From NCBI GenBank assembly GCA_947625735.1, contig CANQPL010000012.1:1-64000 (forward strand): a stretch of DNA of 64,000 bases, in the 5' to 3' direction. The DNA is from an uncultured Clostridia bacterium (lineage in GTDB: Bacteria > Bacillota > Clostridia > Oscillospirales > Ruminococcaceae). The translations under genes were made by a program, and so were the position numbers. Shown in pieces: positions 42,481 through 51,684 of this stretch; position 1 is the first letter of the stretch, and every line of letters starts with the position of its first letter. The notes under the pieces are model-generated. The model had not been told where the DNA came from, did not search any database, and saw nothing but the letters and a program-made list of their open reading frames with translations.

Positions 42481-43665
42481 TTAACAATATTCCGCAACCC
42501 GTTCAATTTCCCCGTTTCTCATAATAACTCTCGGTATTCTGCGGGATATACCGCATACTATCTCATATCCGATAGTACCCGAAAGTGCTGCCAGCTCATC
42601 GGCGGTTATACACTCGTCACCGTCTTTTCCTATAAGAGTGACTACCGAGCCCTCGTGCACATCGGGAATATCCGTCACATCTGCCATAAGCTGATCCATG
42701 CATACTCTGCCTATAATTGGAGCTTTTTTTCCGTTTATCAGAACGTGAGCAGTGTTTGACAACGCTCTCGGATATCCGTCAGCGTAGCCTATGGGAATGG
42801 TAGCGGCTGTAATATCCTTATCCGCCTTATATGTACGCCCGTAGCTTACAAAGCTCCCCGCCGACAGCCTTTTTACATATGACACGGACGCTTTCAGATC
42901 CATGATCGGTTCTACTCTGCACGGAAGATCAAGGGAAATATCGGGCTTTAATCCGTAAAGCATGATACCGAATCTTACCAGCGTACTCTCGGGCTGATAA
43001 TGGAACGCCCCTCCCGCACTGTTAAGACAATGAGTATGCCTGAGATATACTCCCGCTGCCCTTACACGCCTGCACACATCAAAAAACAGCTCAGTCTGCA
43101 TTTTTGTATAGTCATTATCCTCCTCGGAAAGGCTGTCAGCCGCAGCATAATGAGTGAAAAGTCCGTCAAGCAGTACTCCTTTAAAGGCTGCTGTCCTTAC
43201 TGCTGCATCTGCCGCCTCCTTTGCCCCCTGAAGAGCGCACACGCCGATCCTGCCCATTCCCGTATCCACCGCAAGATGTATCTTTACTTCGACACCTTCC
43301 TTAATTGCGGCACAGGAAAGCTCATAGGCGTGTTCCTCGGAAACTGCCGCCTGTATGATGTCATACTCCGCAAGCTCCCGTACATATCGGGCGGGGGTAT
43401 GCCCCAGTATCAGTATTTCCCCCTTTACGCCGAAGCGTCTCAGGCTCTGCGCTTCTCTTATGTTTGAAACTGCAAAAAAATTTACTCCCTGTTTTTCAAG
43501 GCACAGCGATACAGCCTCATCATCATGACCGTAAGCATTTGCCTTTACCACGCAGGCGATCTGTGTTTCTGACCTCTCGCCTAAAAGCTGCTTTAAGCTG
43601 TTCAAATTATTTTCAAGACGGTCAACATAGATCTCCGCCCATGCTCTTCTGAAAAAATCGTTCAT
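42481..43665 (-). CDS. alr: Alanine racemase
   Basis: 394 residues. RRAWAEIYVDRLENNLNSL opens the PLP barrel; the PLP Lys is in ACVVKANAYGHDD. Then come AVDTGMGRIG, HCLNSAGG, VRFGIMLYGLKPD, the second catalytic Tyr in SYGRTYKA and IPIGYADGYPRAL. It makes D-Ala for peptidoglycan. The start is ATG 43663-43665 (GGGAGAA upstream); a frame from 43704 adds an unlikely N-terminus. Confidence 0.96.
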   Translation of the reverse strand: MNDFFRRAWAEIYVDRLENNLNSLKQLLGERSETQIACVVKANAYGHDDEAVSLCLEKQGVNFFAVSNIREAQSLRRFGVKGEILILGHTPARYVRELAEYDIIQAAVSEEHAYELSCAAIKEGVEVKIHLAVDTGMGRIGVCALQGAKEAADAAVRTAAFKGVLLDGLFTHYAAADSLSEEDNDYTKMQTELFFDVCRRVRAAGVYLRHTHCLNSAGGAFHYQPESTLVRFGIMLYGLKPDISLDLPCRVEPIMDLKASVSYVKRLSAGSFVSYGRTYKADKDITAATIPIGYADGYPRALSNTAHVLINGKKAPIIGRVCMDQLMADVTDIPDVHEGSVVTLIGKDGDECITADELAALSGTIGYEIVCGISRRIPRVIMRNGEIERVAEYC

Positions 43666-43862
43666 AACGCATTCTCCCGATGAATATAAAGTTGGTATGT
43701 ACAAGCCCCGTATAAAGGGGAGGCAGTTTTCCTCACTGCCTTTATGTCAGCCGATAATTTTAATAATAACCTGTTGCATTTTACAGAATAATATGCTATA
43801 CTTAATGCAGCGGTACGGTAACGGCTGCTTTCACAGTATCTTTTAAGACAGGGGTCTTATTT

Positions 43863-44486
43863 ATGTATCCTTTTCTTCCGGACAAGTCGGTCTGCTTTAC
43901 AGGTCACAGACCCGAAAAGCTGCCGGATAATATCTGCTTTCACTCCACCGCCCGCAGAATAATTCAGAGCGTGCTTTACTATGAAATACTTATTGCCATA
44001 AAGGACGGCTATGATACGTTTATTACGGGAATGCAGCGGGGCATTGACCTGTGGGCTGCCGAAATAGTTATGGAGCTGAAAGCAAAGCACCGCCTTAAAC
44101 TGGCAGCCGTTCTCCCCTATGCAGGCATGGGGGAGAGTTTCAGCAGTCCTGCCGACAAATGGCTCTACAACAGGGTGTTAAGCTCTGCCGATGAGGTGAT
44201 ACCCCTTTCGGAGAAGTATCATAAGGGGTGTATGTCAATGCGCAACAGGTTTATGGTGGAGCATTCCTCACGTATAATTGCCGTTATAGATGATGAAAAA
44301 AGCGGAACGGGACAGACACTTCGTTATGCCGAAAAAAAGCAGCTTGAACTTCGTGTTATCTCTCTCAAAAAGCTCTTTTCCTCCAAAAATATTCATGATG
44401 AGCTTTCCCCTGAAGATCTTATTGACTTCCAACCCGACTATATCACATTCATAGACGGCAGCTGGGACGATGTGGATCTGTTCTGA
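43863..44486 (+). CDS. SLOG-fold protein of the YpsA/DUF1273 family
   Basis: 207 residues. SVCFTGHRPEKL opens with the Rossmann-like FTGHRP motif; FITGMQRGIDLWAAEIV and RNRFMVEHSSRIIAVID are the other family blocks. Members are thought to bind nucleotides; B. subtilis YpsA affects cell division. The C-terminus extends the family core by about 30 residues (DFQPDYITFIDGSWDDVDLF). Convergent with tyrA, 5 bases between stops. Confidence 0.85.
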   Translation: MYPFLPDKSVCFTGHRPEKLPDNICFHSTARRIIQSVLYYEILIAIKDGYDTFITGMQRGIDLWAAEIVMELKAKHRLKLAAVLPYAGMGESFSSPADKWLYNRVLSSADEVIPLSEKYHKGCMSMRNRFMVEHSSRIIAVIDDEKSGTGQTLRYAEKKQLELRVISLKKLFSSKNIHDELSPEDLIDFQPDYITFIDGSWDDVDLF

Positions 44487-44491
44487 TAATA

Positions 44492-45322
44492 TCAGTCGGC
44501 AGGAGTAGTTTCTTTAAGTATCCTGCCCTCACGCAGAAGCTCTCTCAGGCGGGTGCTGTCCTCATCTGAGATAGCATCTCTGTATTCTTTTAGCTTTTCG
44601 ATAATATGATCTATCTCAAAGCAAAGAGGATCCTTGTTCATGATAAACAGCGGCGTCCACATATCCTCATTGAGCTTTGCCACACGGGTAAGATCCTGAA
44701 ATGACCCCGCCGAAAAACCAAGCTGCTCCGCATGAGTAGGACTTTTGATATAGCCGTTTGATACCACATGAGCAAGCTGACTTGTAAAGGCTATTATGCG
44801 GTCATGCTCCTCGGGGGACGCCTTTACTACCTTTTTGAAATGAATTGAGCGGGCAAGATCCTCAATAAGATTCTGCTCCTTTTCGGGGGTCTTTTCCGTA
44901 GGCGTCATAATAAAGCTCGCATTGTCAAAAAGGTTGTCAAGCGAATACTCAAAGCCCGAAAACTCACGCCCCGCCATAGGGTGAACGCCGATAAAGGTAA
45001 CTCCCCTTTCAGCAAGGATATCTGTCACCTCGTCAACTATCTTTTTCTTGATACCTCCCGTATCTATCACAATGCTCCCCTCTTTGAAAAGATCTGCATT
45101 TTCCTTTATATAGCTTATGATAGTAGGCGGGAAAAGGGAGATAATGCTTACGTCCGCCTCGGAAACGTCCTTTGCCTCGTAGTCAATGGCATTCTGTGAA
45201 AGCGCCATTTTCACTGTCCTGCGGTCTATGTCGATACCGCCCACAAGATGATCGGTATGCTTTTTTATCGCCTTGCAAAGGGATCCTCCGATAAGTCCCA
45301 GTCCTACGGTAACTATTTTCAT
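44492..45322 (-). CDS. tyrA: Prephenate dehydrogenase
   Basis: 276 residues. The NAD-binding GLGLIGGSLCKAIKK is at residues 7-21. GVHPMAGREFSGFEYSLDNLFDNASFIMTPT is the prephenate-site block with the His and Arg. FTSQLAHVVSNGYIKSP and SAGSFQDLTRVA complete the family pattern. It oxidises prephenate to 4-hydroxyphenylpyruvate on the way to Tyr. It has no ACT domain, unlike many Firmicutes TyrA, so feedback may be weaker or elsewhere. Confidence 0.94.
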   Translation of the reverse strand: MKIVTVGLGLIGGSLCKAIKKHTDHLVGGIDIDRRTVKMALSQNAIDYEAKDVSEADVSIISLFPPTIISYIKENADLFKEGSIVIDTGGIKKKIVDEVTDILAERGVTFIGVHPMAGREFSGFEYSLDNLFDNASFIMTPTEKTPEKEQNLIEDLARSIHFKKVVKASPEEHDRIIAFTSQLAHVVSNGYIKSPTHAEQLGFSAGSFQDLTRVAKLNEDMWTPLFIMNKDPLCFEIDHIIEKLKEYRDAISDEDSTRLRELLREGRILKETTPAD

Positions 45323-45347
45323 AAATAACTTCCTTTCACGCTCAAAA

Positions 45348-45376
45348 GCACGGTCGGGTTTACGTCCCGACCGTGC
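45348..45376. terminator. Terminator after the FecR/InlB-repeat gene
   Basis: Stem GCACGGTCGGG / CCCGACCGTGC; T-runs on both sides (ATTTTTTT on plus, CTTTTGA on minus). Confidence 0.85.
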
Positions 45377-45384
45377 AGATTTTT

Positions 45385-47184
45385 TTATCCGAACATTGCA
45401 TTAACGGTAATGTCTCCTCTTACCCTGTCAAACTTTGCGTCCCAGCCGATAAACTGCTGTCCCTCGGAGTTTACTGTGGGAATTATGGGAGGTACTGCCG
45501 CCGCTCCGTCCTTTACCTTTACCTGATGAGAAACGCCGTCTATCACAAATGTCACGGTATGAGTATTTTCGTCCTCCGTTACCGTAGTTTCCCTCTTAGG
45601 ACGGGAGAAGGAGGTAAATGTCCTCTTTGCCGAGGTGGAGGGAGGAACGGTAGTTTCCTCGGAAACACTGGTCTGTGCAGGAGCGGGAGGCTCTGTCTGG
45701 GCAGGAACAGGCACTTCTGTTGACCACACGTTGTCGTCACTCTCGGGAACAAGCACTGCTGTTATTGTGATGTCCGAATGTATATTGTCCGGAGATGTAT
45801 CCCAGCCCTTGAAAACAAGTCCCGGAACGGAAACCTGCGGCAGACTTGCCGAGCCGCCGTCCTCAACGGTCTGAGAAGTGACAGTGCCGTTTACGTTTAT
45901 CCTTACGGTATGAACGATCTTCTCAGTGGTCGTTTCGGTAACGGGAATATCCTCAAATACGGCAGATATGGTCTTTTCACCTGTGATACCGTCAAAGGAG
46001 CTGTCCCAACGGACAAATCTCTTTCCGGGAATTACAGGATCTGCGGGCTTATTCGCACTTCCCCCGTAGGGTACGGTCTGAGAGGATATATTTCCGTTCA
46101 CGTTTATGTAAACAGTAACGTTACGCACGGTGGATACCGTAGTCGTAGCGGTTGTCGCAGCAGTAGTCACAGGTGTAGTATGTGAAGCAGTGGTTACGGA
46201 GGTCACTGTTTCGGATTCGGTTGTCGTCTCACTTTCGGTAACGCTGCCGGGAACAGATGTTTCAGTCAGAGAAGCGTCCGTATCAGTGGAAACGCTTGTT
46301 TCGGAAGAAGAATCAGTTTCCGGGACAGAGGTGTCCGCAGAAGTTACATCATCTACAGGAACATCGTCCACCGGAACAGAGGTGTCCTCCGCATTGTCAA
46401 ACGCCTGTTTTATCTCATCTGCGGAAAAGGCAAGGGAATGGAAGGAGGAAACCGTTATAAGCTCCCTGAGAGTTGCCTTGCTGTAGTCGGAAAGAACGGT
46501 ATCGTAGTTGATATATTCGATCTGAGGAGAGATCTCAAGGAGAGGCGTGCCGTCCTCACCTGTCTGAGAGGAGCTGATTATTCTTCCCCTCTGACCGTTC
46601 AGAAGAGCAAGTGCATCGGTAGTCTTGTTTCCCTGTCCGTCAACGGTATTTCCCATCTGGTCGTAAAGTTTGATCTCTGATGAACCGCCGAATGATGCGG
46701 CATTTGTGGCGTTTATCTGTCCGGGAGAATATTCCACTCTCAGTGCGCAGCCTTTTGCGGTACAGGAGGCATTTTCCGTTCTGATAATGAAATTTGCCGA
46801 CATTCTTTCAAGAGCGCTTACCAGCACCGCTCCCCTGTTAAGGTAGATTTCGCTGTCGCTTTTTGCGTTAAATTCCCCTTTGACAAAGATCTGAGAGAAC
46901 GGCTCTACCACAAGATAATTTTCATTGAAATTATCCTTTGTACGGTAGATAAGTGTACACGAACCGTCTGCTCCCACAGTTATCACGTCATTTCGTTTGA
47001 GAAATGTCTCCGCCGTTACGGGAACGGTAGTACCCTCCGCCGTACTGCTGACCGTGACATCACCTGAAACGGCAGAAACATACAGACCGTATTTTGACGA
47101 CTCCAAAGACATAAGTCTTATAATTAAGATCAAAGCAATAAGCGTTATGGCAGCCACCGCAGCAGCGATCTTATAGCTCCTCAT
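45385..47184 (-). CDS. Surface protein with FecR-like domain and InlB B-repeats
   Basis: 599 residues. An N-terminal transmembrane helix (about 7-25) anchors it. Residues of about 35-190 form a FecR-like beta domain (VSAVSGDVTVSS, LKRNDVITVGADGSCTLIY, NRGAVLVSALERMSANFIIRT). A Ser/Thr/Glu stalk spans about 268-355. Three InlB B-repeats follow at about 360-410, 425-475 and 545-599, each reading ...VxINVNG...QTVxxGGSA...FxxWDxxxxxIxxxxxIxAVF. It is probably surface-exposed and adhesive or structural. Monocistronic with a terminator. Confidence 0.85.
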   Translation of the reverse strand: MRSYKIAAAVAAITLIALILIIRLMSLESSKYGLYVSAVSGDVTVSSTAEGTTVPVTAETFLKRNDVITVGADGSCTLIYRTKDNFNENYLVVEPFSQIFVKGEFNAKSDSEIYLNRGAVLVSALERMSANFIIRTENASCTAKGCALRVEYSPGQINATNAASFGGSSEIKLYDQMGNTVDGQGNKTTDALALLNGQRGRIISSSQTGEDGTPLLEISPQIEYINYDTVLSDYSKATLRELITVSSFHSLAFSADEIKQAFDNAEDTSVPVDDVPVDDVTSADTSVPETDSSSETSVSTDTDASLTETSVPGSVTESETTTESETVTSVTTASHTTPVTTAATTATTTVSTVRNVTVYINVNGNISSQTVPYGGSANKPADPVIPGKRFVRWDSSFDGITGEKTISAVFEDIPVTETTTEKIVHTVRINVNGTVTSQTVEDGGSASLPQVSVPGLVFKGWDTSPDNIHSDITITAVLVPESDDNVWSTEVPVPAQTEPPAPAQTSVSEETTVPPSTSAKRTFTSFSRPKRETTVTEDENTHTVTFVIDGVSHQVKVKDGAAAVPPIIPTVNSEGQQFIGWDAKFDRVRGDITVNAMFG

Positions 47185-47394
47185 ATTTTTAATGATCCTT
47201 TCGTATTTATATTCAGAATAACATCTGTATTATTTATGTTTTTCTCATAATTATATATTATATCACATAATTCTCATTTTGTCAAATCAATTTGTAAATT
47301 TTAATTGAAATTAAACATAATAGCCGATACACTTCAGAATTTACTTTAAAAAACAAGTCGGAAGCTGCCAATTATTAAAATTTGATAAAAGCTC

Positions 47395-47423
47395 TTGAAA
47401 AAAAATATCAGATGTGTTATAAT
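47395..47423 (+). promoter_or_regulatory. Sigma-A promoter of the activase-related gene
   Basis: TTGAAA (47395-47400), 17-base spacer, TATAAT (47418-47423). Confidence 0.78.
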
Positions 47424-47467
47424 GAAGATTGTACGAAAAACAGAGCTGCGAAAAAAGGAGCGATAAC

Positions 47468-48739
47468 ATGGCTGAGCTTGTATATAACGAACAGGGAAGA
47501 CTGCTGTTTACCGAGGAAATGAGGAAGGAATATACCATACTCATTCCCAATATGCTGCCCATACACTTTATTTTTCTGGAAAAGATTTTCAATAACCACG
47601 GCTACAGGGTAAAGCTGCTCACCACCACGGGCAGGCGCATTGTGGACGAGGGACTGCGTTACACCCATAATGACACCTGTTACCCCGCTTTGCTGTGCAT
47701 CGGACAGTTTATAGATGCCCTCAAATCGGGAGAATTTGACGTGAATAAGACTGCCCTGATGATGATACAGTCAGGAGGCGGCTGCCGTGCTTCAAATTAT
47801 ATCCACCTTATAAGGAAAGCGCTGAAAAAATGCGGAATGCCGCAGGTACCTGTTATTTCCCTCAATCTTGCCAATCTTGAAAAAAATCCCGGCTTTCACT
47901 TTACGCCCTCGCTGCTTGCGGATCTTATAGTTGCTATCTGCTATGCGGATCTGCTGATGCTGCTGTCAAATCAGGTGCGTCCCTATGAGATAAACAAGGG
48001 CGACAGCGACCGTCTTGTAAACAAATGGATAGATAAGCTGGAGGAGCTGAATTTCAGCTACAGCGGATTTGACAGAATAGCAAAAAGGATACTCGCCGAC
48101 TTTGACGCCATACCCTATAAGCCCGACCCAAATGTTATAAAAGTAGGCGTGGTGGGAGAAATATTCATAAAATATTCTCCTCTGGGCAACAATGAGCTTC
48201 AGAAATTCTTAGAATCCGAGGGCTGTGAGGTCTACTGCCCGGGTCTTATTGATTTTCTCATATTCATGGGAGATCATCATGTGGTGGAAACCGAGCTTTA
48301 CCACGTTAAATATAAAAAGTATGTCGCCTCCACAGCAGTCAAGGGCTTTTTCAAGCATATGCAGAACAAGATCATAAAAACCGTCAAGGGCAGCCGCTTT
48401 TTCGGTCCTACTCCCTTTGAGGAGGCAAAAAAGGACGTTGAGCCGTTTATCTCTCCTGCCAACAAAATGGGCGAAGGCTGGCTTCTGACTGCGGAAATGG
48501 TAGACATGATACACATGGGAATAAATAATATTGTCTGCGCACAGCCCTTCGGTTGTCTGCCGAATCATATTATCGGCAAGGGCATGATAAGAAAGCTGCG
48601 GGAGACTTTTCCGCAGTCAAATATAGTTCCCATTGACTATGACCCGGGTGCTACAAGGGTAAATCAGGAAAACCGCATAAAGCTCATGCTCTCCACTGCC
48701 AAACGCCAGATGCAGGAGCAGAGAATGGCAGCAAATTAA
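47468..48739 (+). CDS. Acyl-CoA dehydratase activase-related protein (DUF2229-like), stand-alone
   Basis: 423 residues from ATG 47468, with AAAGGAG 7 bases upstream. Blocks such as YTILIPNMLPIHFIFLEKIFNNHGY, THNDTCYPALLCIGQFIDAL, QSGGGCRASNYIHLIRKAL, KVGVVGEIFIKYSPLGNNEL and GEGWLLTAEMV, with CAQPFGCLPNHI, match the C-terminal part of large 2-hydroxyglutaryl-CoA dehydratase activator-like proteins. Conserved Cys (DTCYP, GGGCR, QPFGCLP) suggest an Fe-S cluster. The ATPase (BadF/HgdC) half is absent here and no dehydratase is near, so a partner must be elsewhere. The role is unknown. Confidence 0.85.
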   Translation: MAELVYNEQGRLLFTEEMRKEYTILIPNMLPIHFIFLEKIFNNHGYRVKLLTTTGRRIVDEGLRYTHNDTCYPALLCIGQFIDALKSGEFDVNKTALMMIQSGGGCRASNYIHLIRKALKKCGMPQVPVISLNLANLEKNPGFHFTPSLLADLIVAICYADLLMLLSNQVRPYEINKGDSDRLVNKWIDKLEELNFSYSGFDRIAKRILADFDAIPYKPDPNVIKVGVVGEIFIKYSPLGNNELQKFLESEGCEVYCPGLIDFLIFMGDHHVVETELYHVKYKKYVASTAVKGFFKHMQNKIIKTVKGSRFFGPTPFEEAKKDVEPFISPANKMGEGWLLTAEMVDMIHMGINNIVCAQPFGCLPNHIIGKGMIRKLRETFPQSNIVPIDYDPGATRVNQENRIKLMLSTAKRQMQEQRMAAN

Positions 48740-48767
48740 CGGGTTGTACACCACTGTCAGATATAAA

Positions 48768-48809
48768 AAGGCAGCGCCGAAGGAAATGTTCCGCAGTGCT
48801 GCCTTTTTT
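48768..48809 (+). terminator. Terminator after the activase-related gene
   Basis: Stem AAGGCAGCGC / GTGCTGCCTT (one mismatch), then TTTTTTC. Confidence 0.85.
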
Positions 48810-48810
48810 C

Positions 48811-48832
48811 TTCTGATACAAACAGAAAAAGG
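48811..48832 (+). repeat. Island repeat R0, right-end fragment
   Basis: TTCTGATACAAACAGAAAAA matches the right end of the full repeats (TTTTGATACAAACAGAAAAA in R3). It marks the left edge of the island, directly after the terminator of the core gene. Confidence 0.7.
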
Positions 48833-48963
48833 TTATAAGCCGTTATAAATTACCGTAACCGTCAAACGATCCCCACCTTTACTAAACAGCTCTATGAGAA
48901 TAAATTCGTTAGATCGGAGGATATAAAATAAACGAAATCAGAAACAGTTTGCTGTTCCAAATG

Positions 48964-49056
48964 TCAGAGAATGCTTGCCGATAAGGTGAAGGCAGTATTC
49001 AGCCGCCGGAATATCCCGCATTTTTCCATATTCAAAACTGTCTTTTCAAGCGCCAT
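48964..49056 (-). CDS. Possible 30-residue ORF in the island
   Basis: MALEKTVLNMEKCGIFRRLN opens this frame, with GGAGAG 5 bases upstream. It may be the remains of a cassette gene between repeats R0 and R1. The flanking bases hold nothing else. Confidence 0.25.
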   Translation of the reverse strand: MALEKTVLNMEKCGIFRRLNTAFTLSASIL

Positions 49057-49093
49057 AAGATCTCTCCGTAGTACTGACAAATTATTTTTTTGC

Positions 49094-49158
49094 CTTGTAT
49101 CAGCTCATGCAAGATGATGTCTGTGTTTTTGGGGATTCTGATACAGACAGAAAAAATA
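49094..49158 (+). repeat. Island repeat R1
   Basis: TTGTATCAGCTC...GATACAGACAGAAAAAAT, with the family's terminal inverted TTGTATC/GATACA and inner GCAAGAT; it contains the last codons of the MazG-like gene. Confidence 0.8.
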
Positions 49159-49489
49159 TAAATTTACCAACGCAGCATATTTTTTCAAACTTATCGGTAT
49201 ATGCCTGTTTTAATTCATCGGCAGATATATCATAACACAGCATAACATCATTGTAATACATCAGAACATCAGCCATTTCTTCCACAAGCTGTTTCTTTAA
49301 TTCAACATCATTACACGCCGCAAGGTCACCATTTTTTTTGACAATATCGATCACTTCGCCAATTTCGCCTATCATCCAAAGCAGCTTGTTTTTACCCGTT
49401 TCACAAGAAATTTTTTCCCATTTATCCTTGTATTTATCCTGAAGCCGTTTTTGCATATCTGACATTTCATTAATGCTAAAATCAGTCAT
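49100..49489 (-). CDS. MazG-like nucleotide pyrophosphohydrolase
   Basis: 129 residues from ATG 49487-49489 (GAAAGGA 9 bases upstream). An all-alpha NTP-PPase core: WEKISCETGKNKLLWMIGEIGEVIDIVKKNGD carries the first ExxE metal motif (EIGEVID), and EEMADVLMYYNDVML the ExxD helix. It would hydrolyse non-canonical or excess NTPs. The last 20 or so residues (VSESPKTQTSSCMS) are coded by the repeat element R1, so the native C-terminus may have been replaced. Confidence 0.8.
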   Translation of the reverse strand: MTDFSINEMSDMQKRLQDKYKDKWEKISCETGKNKLLWMIGEIGEVIDIVKKNGDLAACNDVELKKQLVEEMADVLMYYNDVMLCYDISADELKQAYTDKFEKICCVGKFIFFLSVSESPKTQTSSCMS

Positions 49490-49587
49490 AAATATTTTCC
49501 TTTCAGATTCCGATTTGCGGGCGGAAATATCTGCCAATTCATAAATTCTATCATAAAAAGCAAACAAGCCTGTTTTCTTTAAAATTT

Positions 49588-50052
49588 TTATACGCTAATT
49601 AACTTTTCAATCTCATTGCGCAATTTTTGTTTCATAATCTCAAGTTCTTCATCATTCGGTCTGTTATCATCTGAATACATTTTTTCCCGCGGATACCACC
49701 AGACCGGTCCTCTGCCGTTGTTCCCGTAACCTTCAAGATCGCCGTTTACTCTTGGAAATAAATGCCAATGCAGATGTGCGTCACCATTGCCCAAACATTC
49801 ATAATTCATCTTTTCTGCGCCAAATGCTTTTGCGACCGCTTCTGCAACAACCGTCATTTCTTCAAGAAACTTTGCCCTTATATCATCATTTAATTCAAAA
49901 AGTTCAGTCAGATGATCTTTCAGCAAAAACAAGGTGTAGCCTTTAAAGTGTTGATTATCGCCGATAACAACATAGCCGGTATCAAGTTCTTTTACAAAAT
50001 ACGGGTTCGTTCCGGATTTTATCATCTGTATTCTGTCACATATTATGCACAT
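49588..50052 (-). CDS. HIT-family hydrolase
   Basis: 154 residues. An N-terminal zinc-like CIICDR, then GYTLFLLKDHLTELFEL and the histidine triad HLHWHLFPR (about 93-101) with the catalytic middle His. HIT proteins hydrolyse nucleotidyl phosphates. The C-terminal WWYPREKMYSDDNRPNDEEL is typical of a bacterial subgroup. No copy of the island repeat follows it; the MazG-like gene is 98 bases downstream, so the two may form one unit. Confidence 0.9.
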   Translation of the reverse strand: MCIICDRIQMIKSGTNPYFVKELDTGYVVIGDNQHFKGYTLFLLKDHLTELFELNDDIRAKFLEEMTVVAEAVAKAFGAEKMNYECLGNGDAHLHWHLFPRVNGDLEGYGNNGRGPVWWYPREKMYSDDNRPNDEELEIMKQKLRNEIEKLISV

Positions 50053-50164
50053 CGTTTTCTCTCCTCAGATAAAAATGTGTATTACGTTATAACGGACTTT
50101 ATGTGTGCGGCTTATACCGGAACGACAGCTTATACGCAAAATGCAGATTTGGGGTTTTCCTCGG

Positions 50165-50228
50165 TTTTGTATAAAAGTCCGCAGGATTATATCTGTGTTT
50201 TTTGCGATTTTTATACAAATGAAAAAAT
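50165..50228 (+). repeat. Island repeat R2
   Basis: TTTTGTATAAAAG ... TTTTTATACAAAT arms around GCAGGATTATATCTGTGTT; 12 bases downstream of the NUDIX stop. Confidence 0.85.
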
Positions 50229-50240
50229 TTCTTTATCGGT

Positions 50241-50687
50241 TTAAACGTCTTCAAGCAGCCGGCAGTGCAATTCATATAAAGCCGTTTTATTTGAATCCCA
50301 AGTCAGGCGCGCCATAGCGTCTTTATAACTCAGCCACTCATAACCGATGTGTTCATTGGATAACTTTATGTCCGAAACACATTCAAACGCGAAGTGATAT
50401 TCGGGAATAACATAAGTGTTCTTCGCCCAATATTTTCGGTGCCGTTCCGAAATAACATTTGCGGGGATATACGCCATAGACGTCATCTTTATAATACAGT
50501 TTGTTTTTATCCCCGTTTCTTCCGAAATTTCTCTGACCGCCGCCTCTATCGGCGTTTCGTCATCTTCACCGCCGCCGGCAATAAACTGCCACTGATCCAA
50601 ATCCGCGCGATGAAAAACACAAAACTCCATCTCTCTTGAAGATGTTTTTCTGAAAGGAATTGCCAATATTTGAAATGGTGCTCTCAT
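50241..50687 (-). CDS. NUDIX hydrolase (dihydroneopterin triphosphate pyrophosphatase-like)
   Basis: 148 residues. A complete NUDIX box, GGGEDDETPIEAAVREISEETGI (positions about 38-60; key REISEE), follows WQFIAGG. The opening APFQILAIPFRK and the late EHIGYEWLSYKDAMARLTWDSNKTALYEL fit the NudB-like subgroup, which acts on dihydroneopterin triphosphate or dNTPs. No folate genes are near. Island repeat R2 follows its stop at once. Confidence 0.9.
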   Translation of the reverse strand: MRAPFQILAIPFRKTSSREMEFCVFHRADLDQWQFIAGGGEDDETPIEAAVREISEETGIKTNCIIKMTSMAYIPANVISERHRKYWAKNTYVIPEYHFAFECVSDIKLSNEHIGYEWLSYKDAMARLTWDSNKTALYELHCRLLEDV

Positions 50688-50829
50688 CCCGTTAATCCTC
50701 CGCTGATTCTGATTTTTGATTTAGTATACCGTAAATTTTTAAAAAACCAACCGCCTGCAAGTGATAAGCAGTTTTACACCGCAAGCGAAAATTACACCGC
50801 AAAGGCGCACTTTTCAATTATTCCTCGGC

Positions 50830-50895
50830 TTTGTATCAAACTCTGCAAGATTATATCTATGTTCTTTGCGATTTTGATACAAACAGAAAAAATCC
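50830..50895 (+). repeat. Island repeat R3
   Basis: TTTGTATCAAAC ... TTTTGATACAAACAG, the best preserved copy. The similarity to R4 extends left to about 50785 (GCGAAAATTACACC, CGCACTTTTCAATTATTCC), making a unit of about 110 bp. Confidence 0.88.
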
Positions 50896-51015
50896 TCTCC
50901 GGCATGGAAAAGCCGAAAAATGCTTGAAATCAAGGGCTTTCGAGGTCAATCGCCGACTTCGTAAAGCCCTTATAAGCTTCGTGTATTTTTGTCAGGCAAA
51001 AGCACTCTATGCCAG

Positions 51016-51684
51016 CTATACGCAGGCAATGTACACGTCCATAGTATCACCGTCCGTCTCAAAGCACGGGATTACATCTTTGTCGGTTTGCTCCAAACCG
51101 TTGACACGCATATATTCCGTTAACGTCTTATATGCGTTAGGAATGATAACAAAAGGATTTTTGAAGGGTTCGGGAATGTGGATTGCAGCATATCTGTGAG
51201 CCTTCTGCTCCTTTATTTCCACTCCTTTCGGCGTTACGCCTTCAGGCAGAATCCATGCAGCCTCATAGCCGTGCATATGGTAAACATTTATCTGCTCCAA
51301 AGAAACATATGGAAAGTCCCACCCGATCACCCGGGGGTGTTCCACACCGTTTTCTCGAGCGACGTTTAACAACCGGTTGATGGCGTCCCCCTCGGGGTCG
51401 CTGCTGATAACTGCGTGCTTTACATACCGAAACGCCGGAACAGTCTCCACGCGAAGGTTTGTGTATGCATCGTCACAGACGCCCATCTCTTCGCGAAAAA
51501 GATTGTCCAGAGAACAGTTGAACAGCCCGCAAAGCTCAATGGCTTTATCCATTTCGGGCGTTGATTCGTCAAGTTCCCATTTTGAAACGGTCTGTCGGCT
51601 GACTTTAAGTTTTTCCGCCAAAGCCTCCTGTGTAATTTCACCGCACATACGCCTCAGGTGTTTCAAATTTTTGCCAAAACTCAT
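51016..51684 (-). CDS. XRE-type regulator with GyrI-like effector domain
   Basis: 222 residues. The N-terminal helix-turn-helix (NLKHLRRMCGEITQEALAEKLKVSRQTVSKWELDESTP, positions 6-43) is of Cro/XRE type. Residues of about 80-220 resemble a GyrI-like/AraC effector-binding fold: VPAFRYVKHAVISSDPEGDAINRLLNVARENGVEHPRVIGWDFP, YEAAWILPEGV, AAIHIPEPFKNPFVIIPNAYKTLTEYM. Such proteins sense small molecules. Target unknown; R3 lies 120 bases after its stop. Confidence 0.87.
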   Translation of the reverse strand: MSFGKNLKHLRRMCGEITQEALAEKLKVSRQTVSKWELDESTPEMDKAIELCGLFNCSLDNLFREEMGVCDDAYTNLRVETVPAFRYVKHAVISSDPEGDAINRLLNVARENGVEHPRVIGWDFPYVSLEQINVYHMHGYEAAWILPEGVTPKGVEIKEQKAHRYAAIHIPEPFKNPFVIIPNAYKTLTEYMRVNGLEQTDKDVIPCFETDGDTMDVYIACV

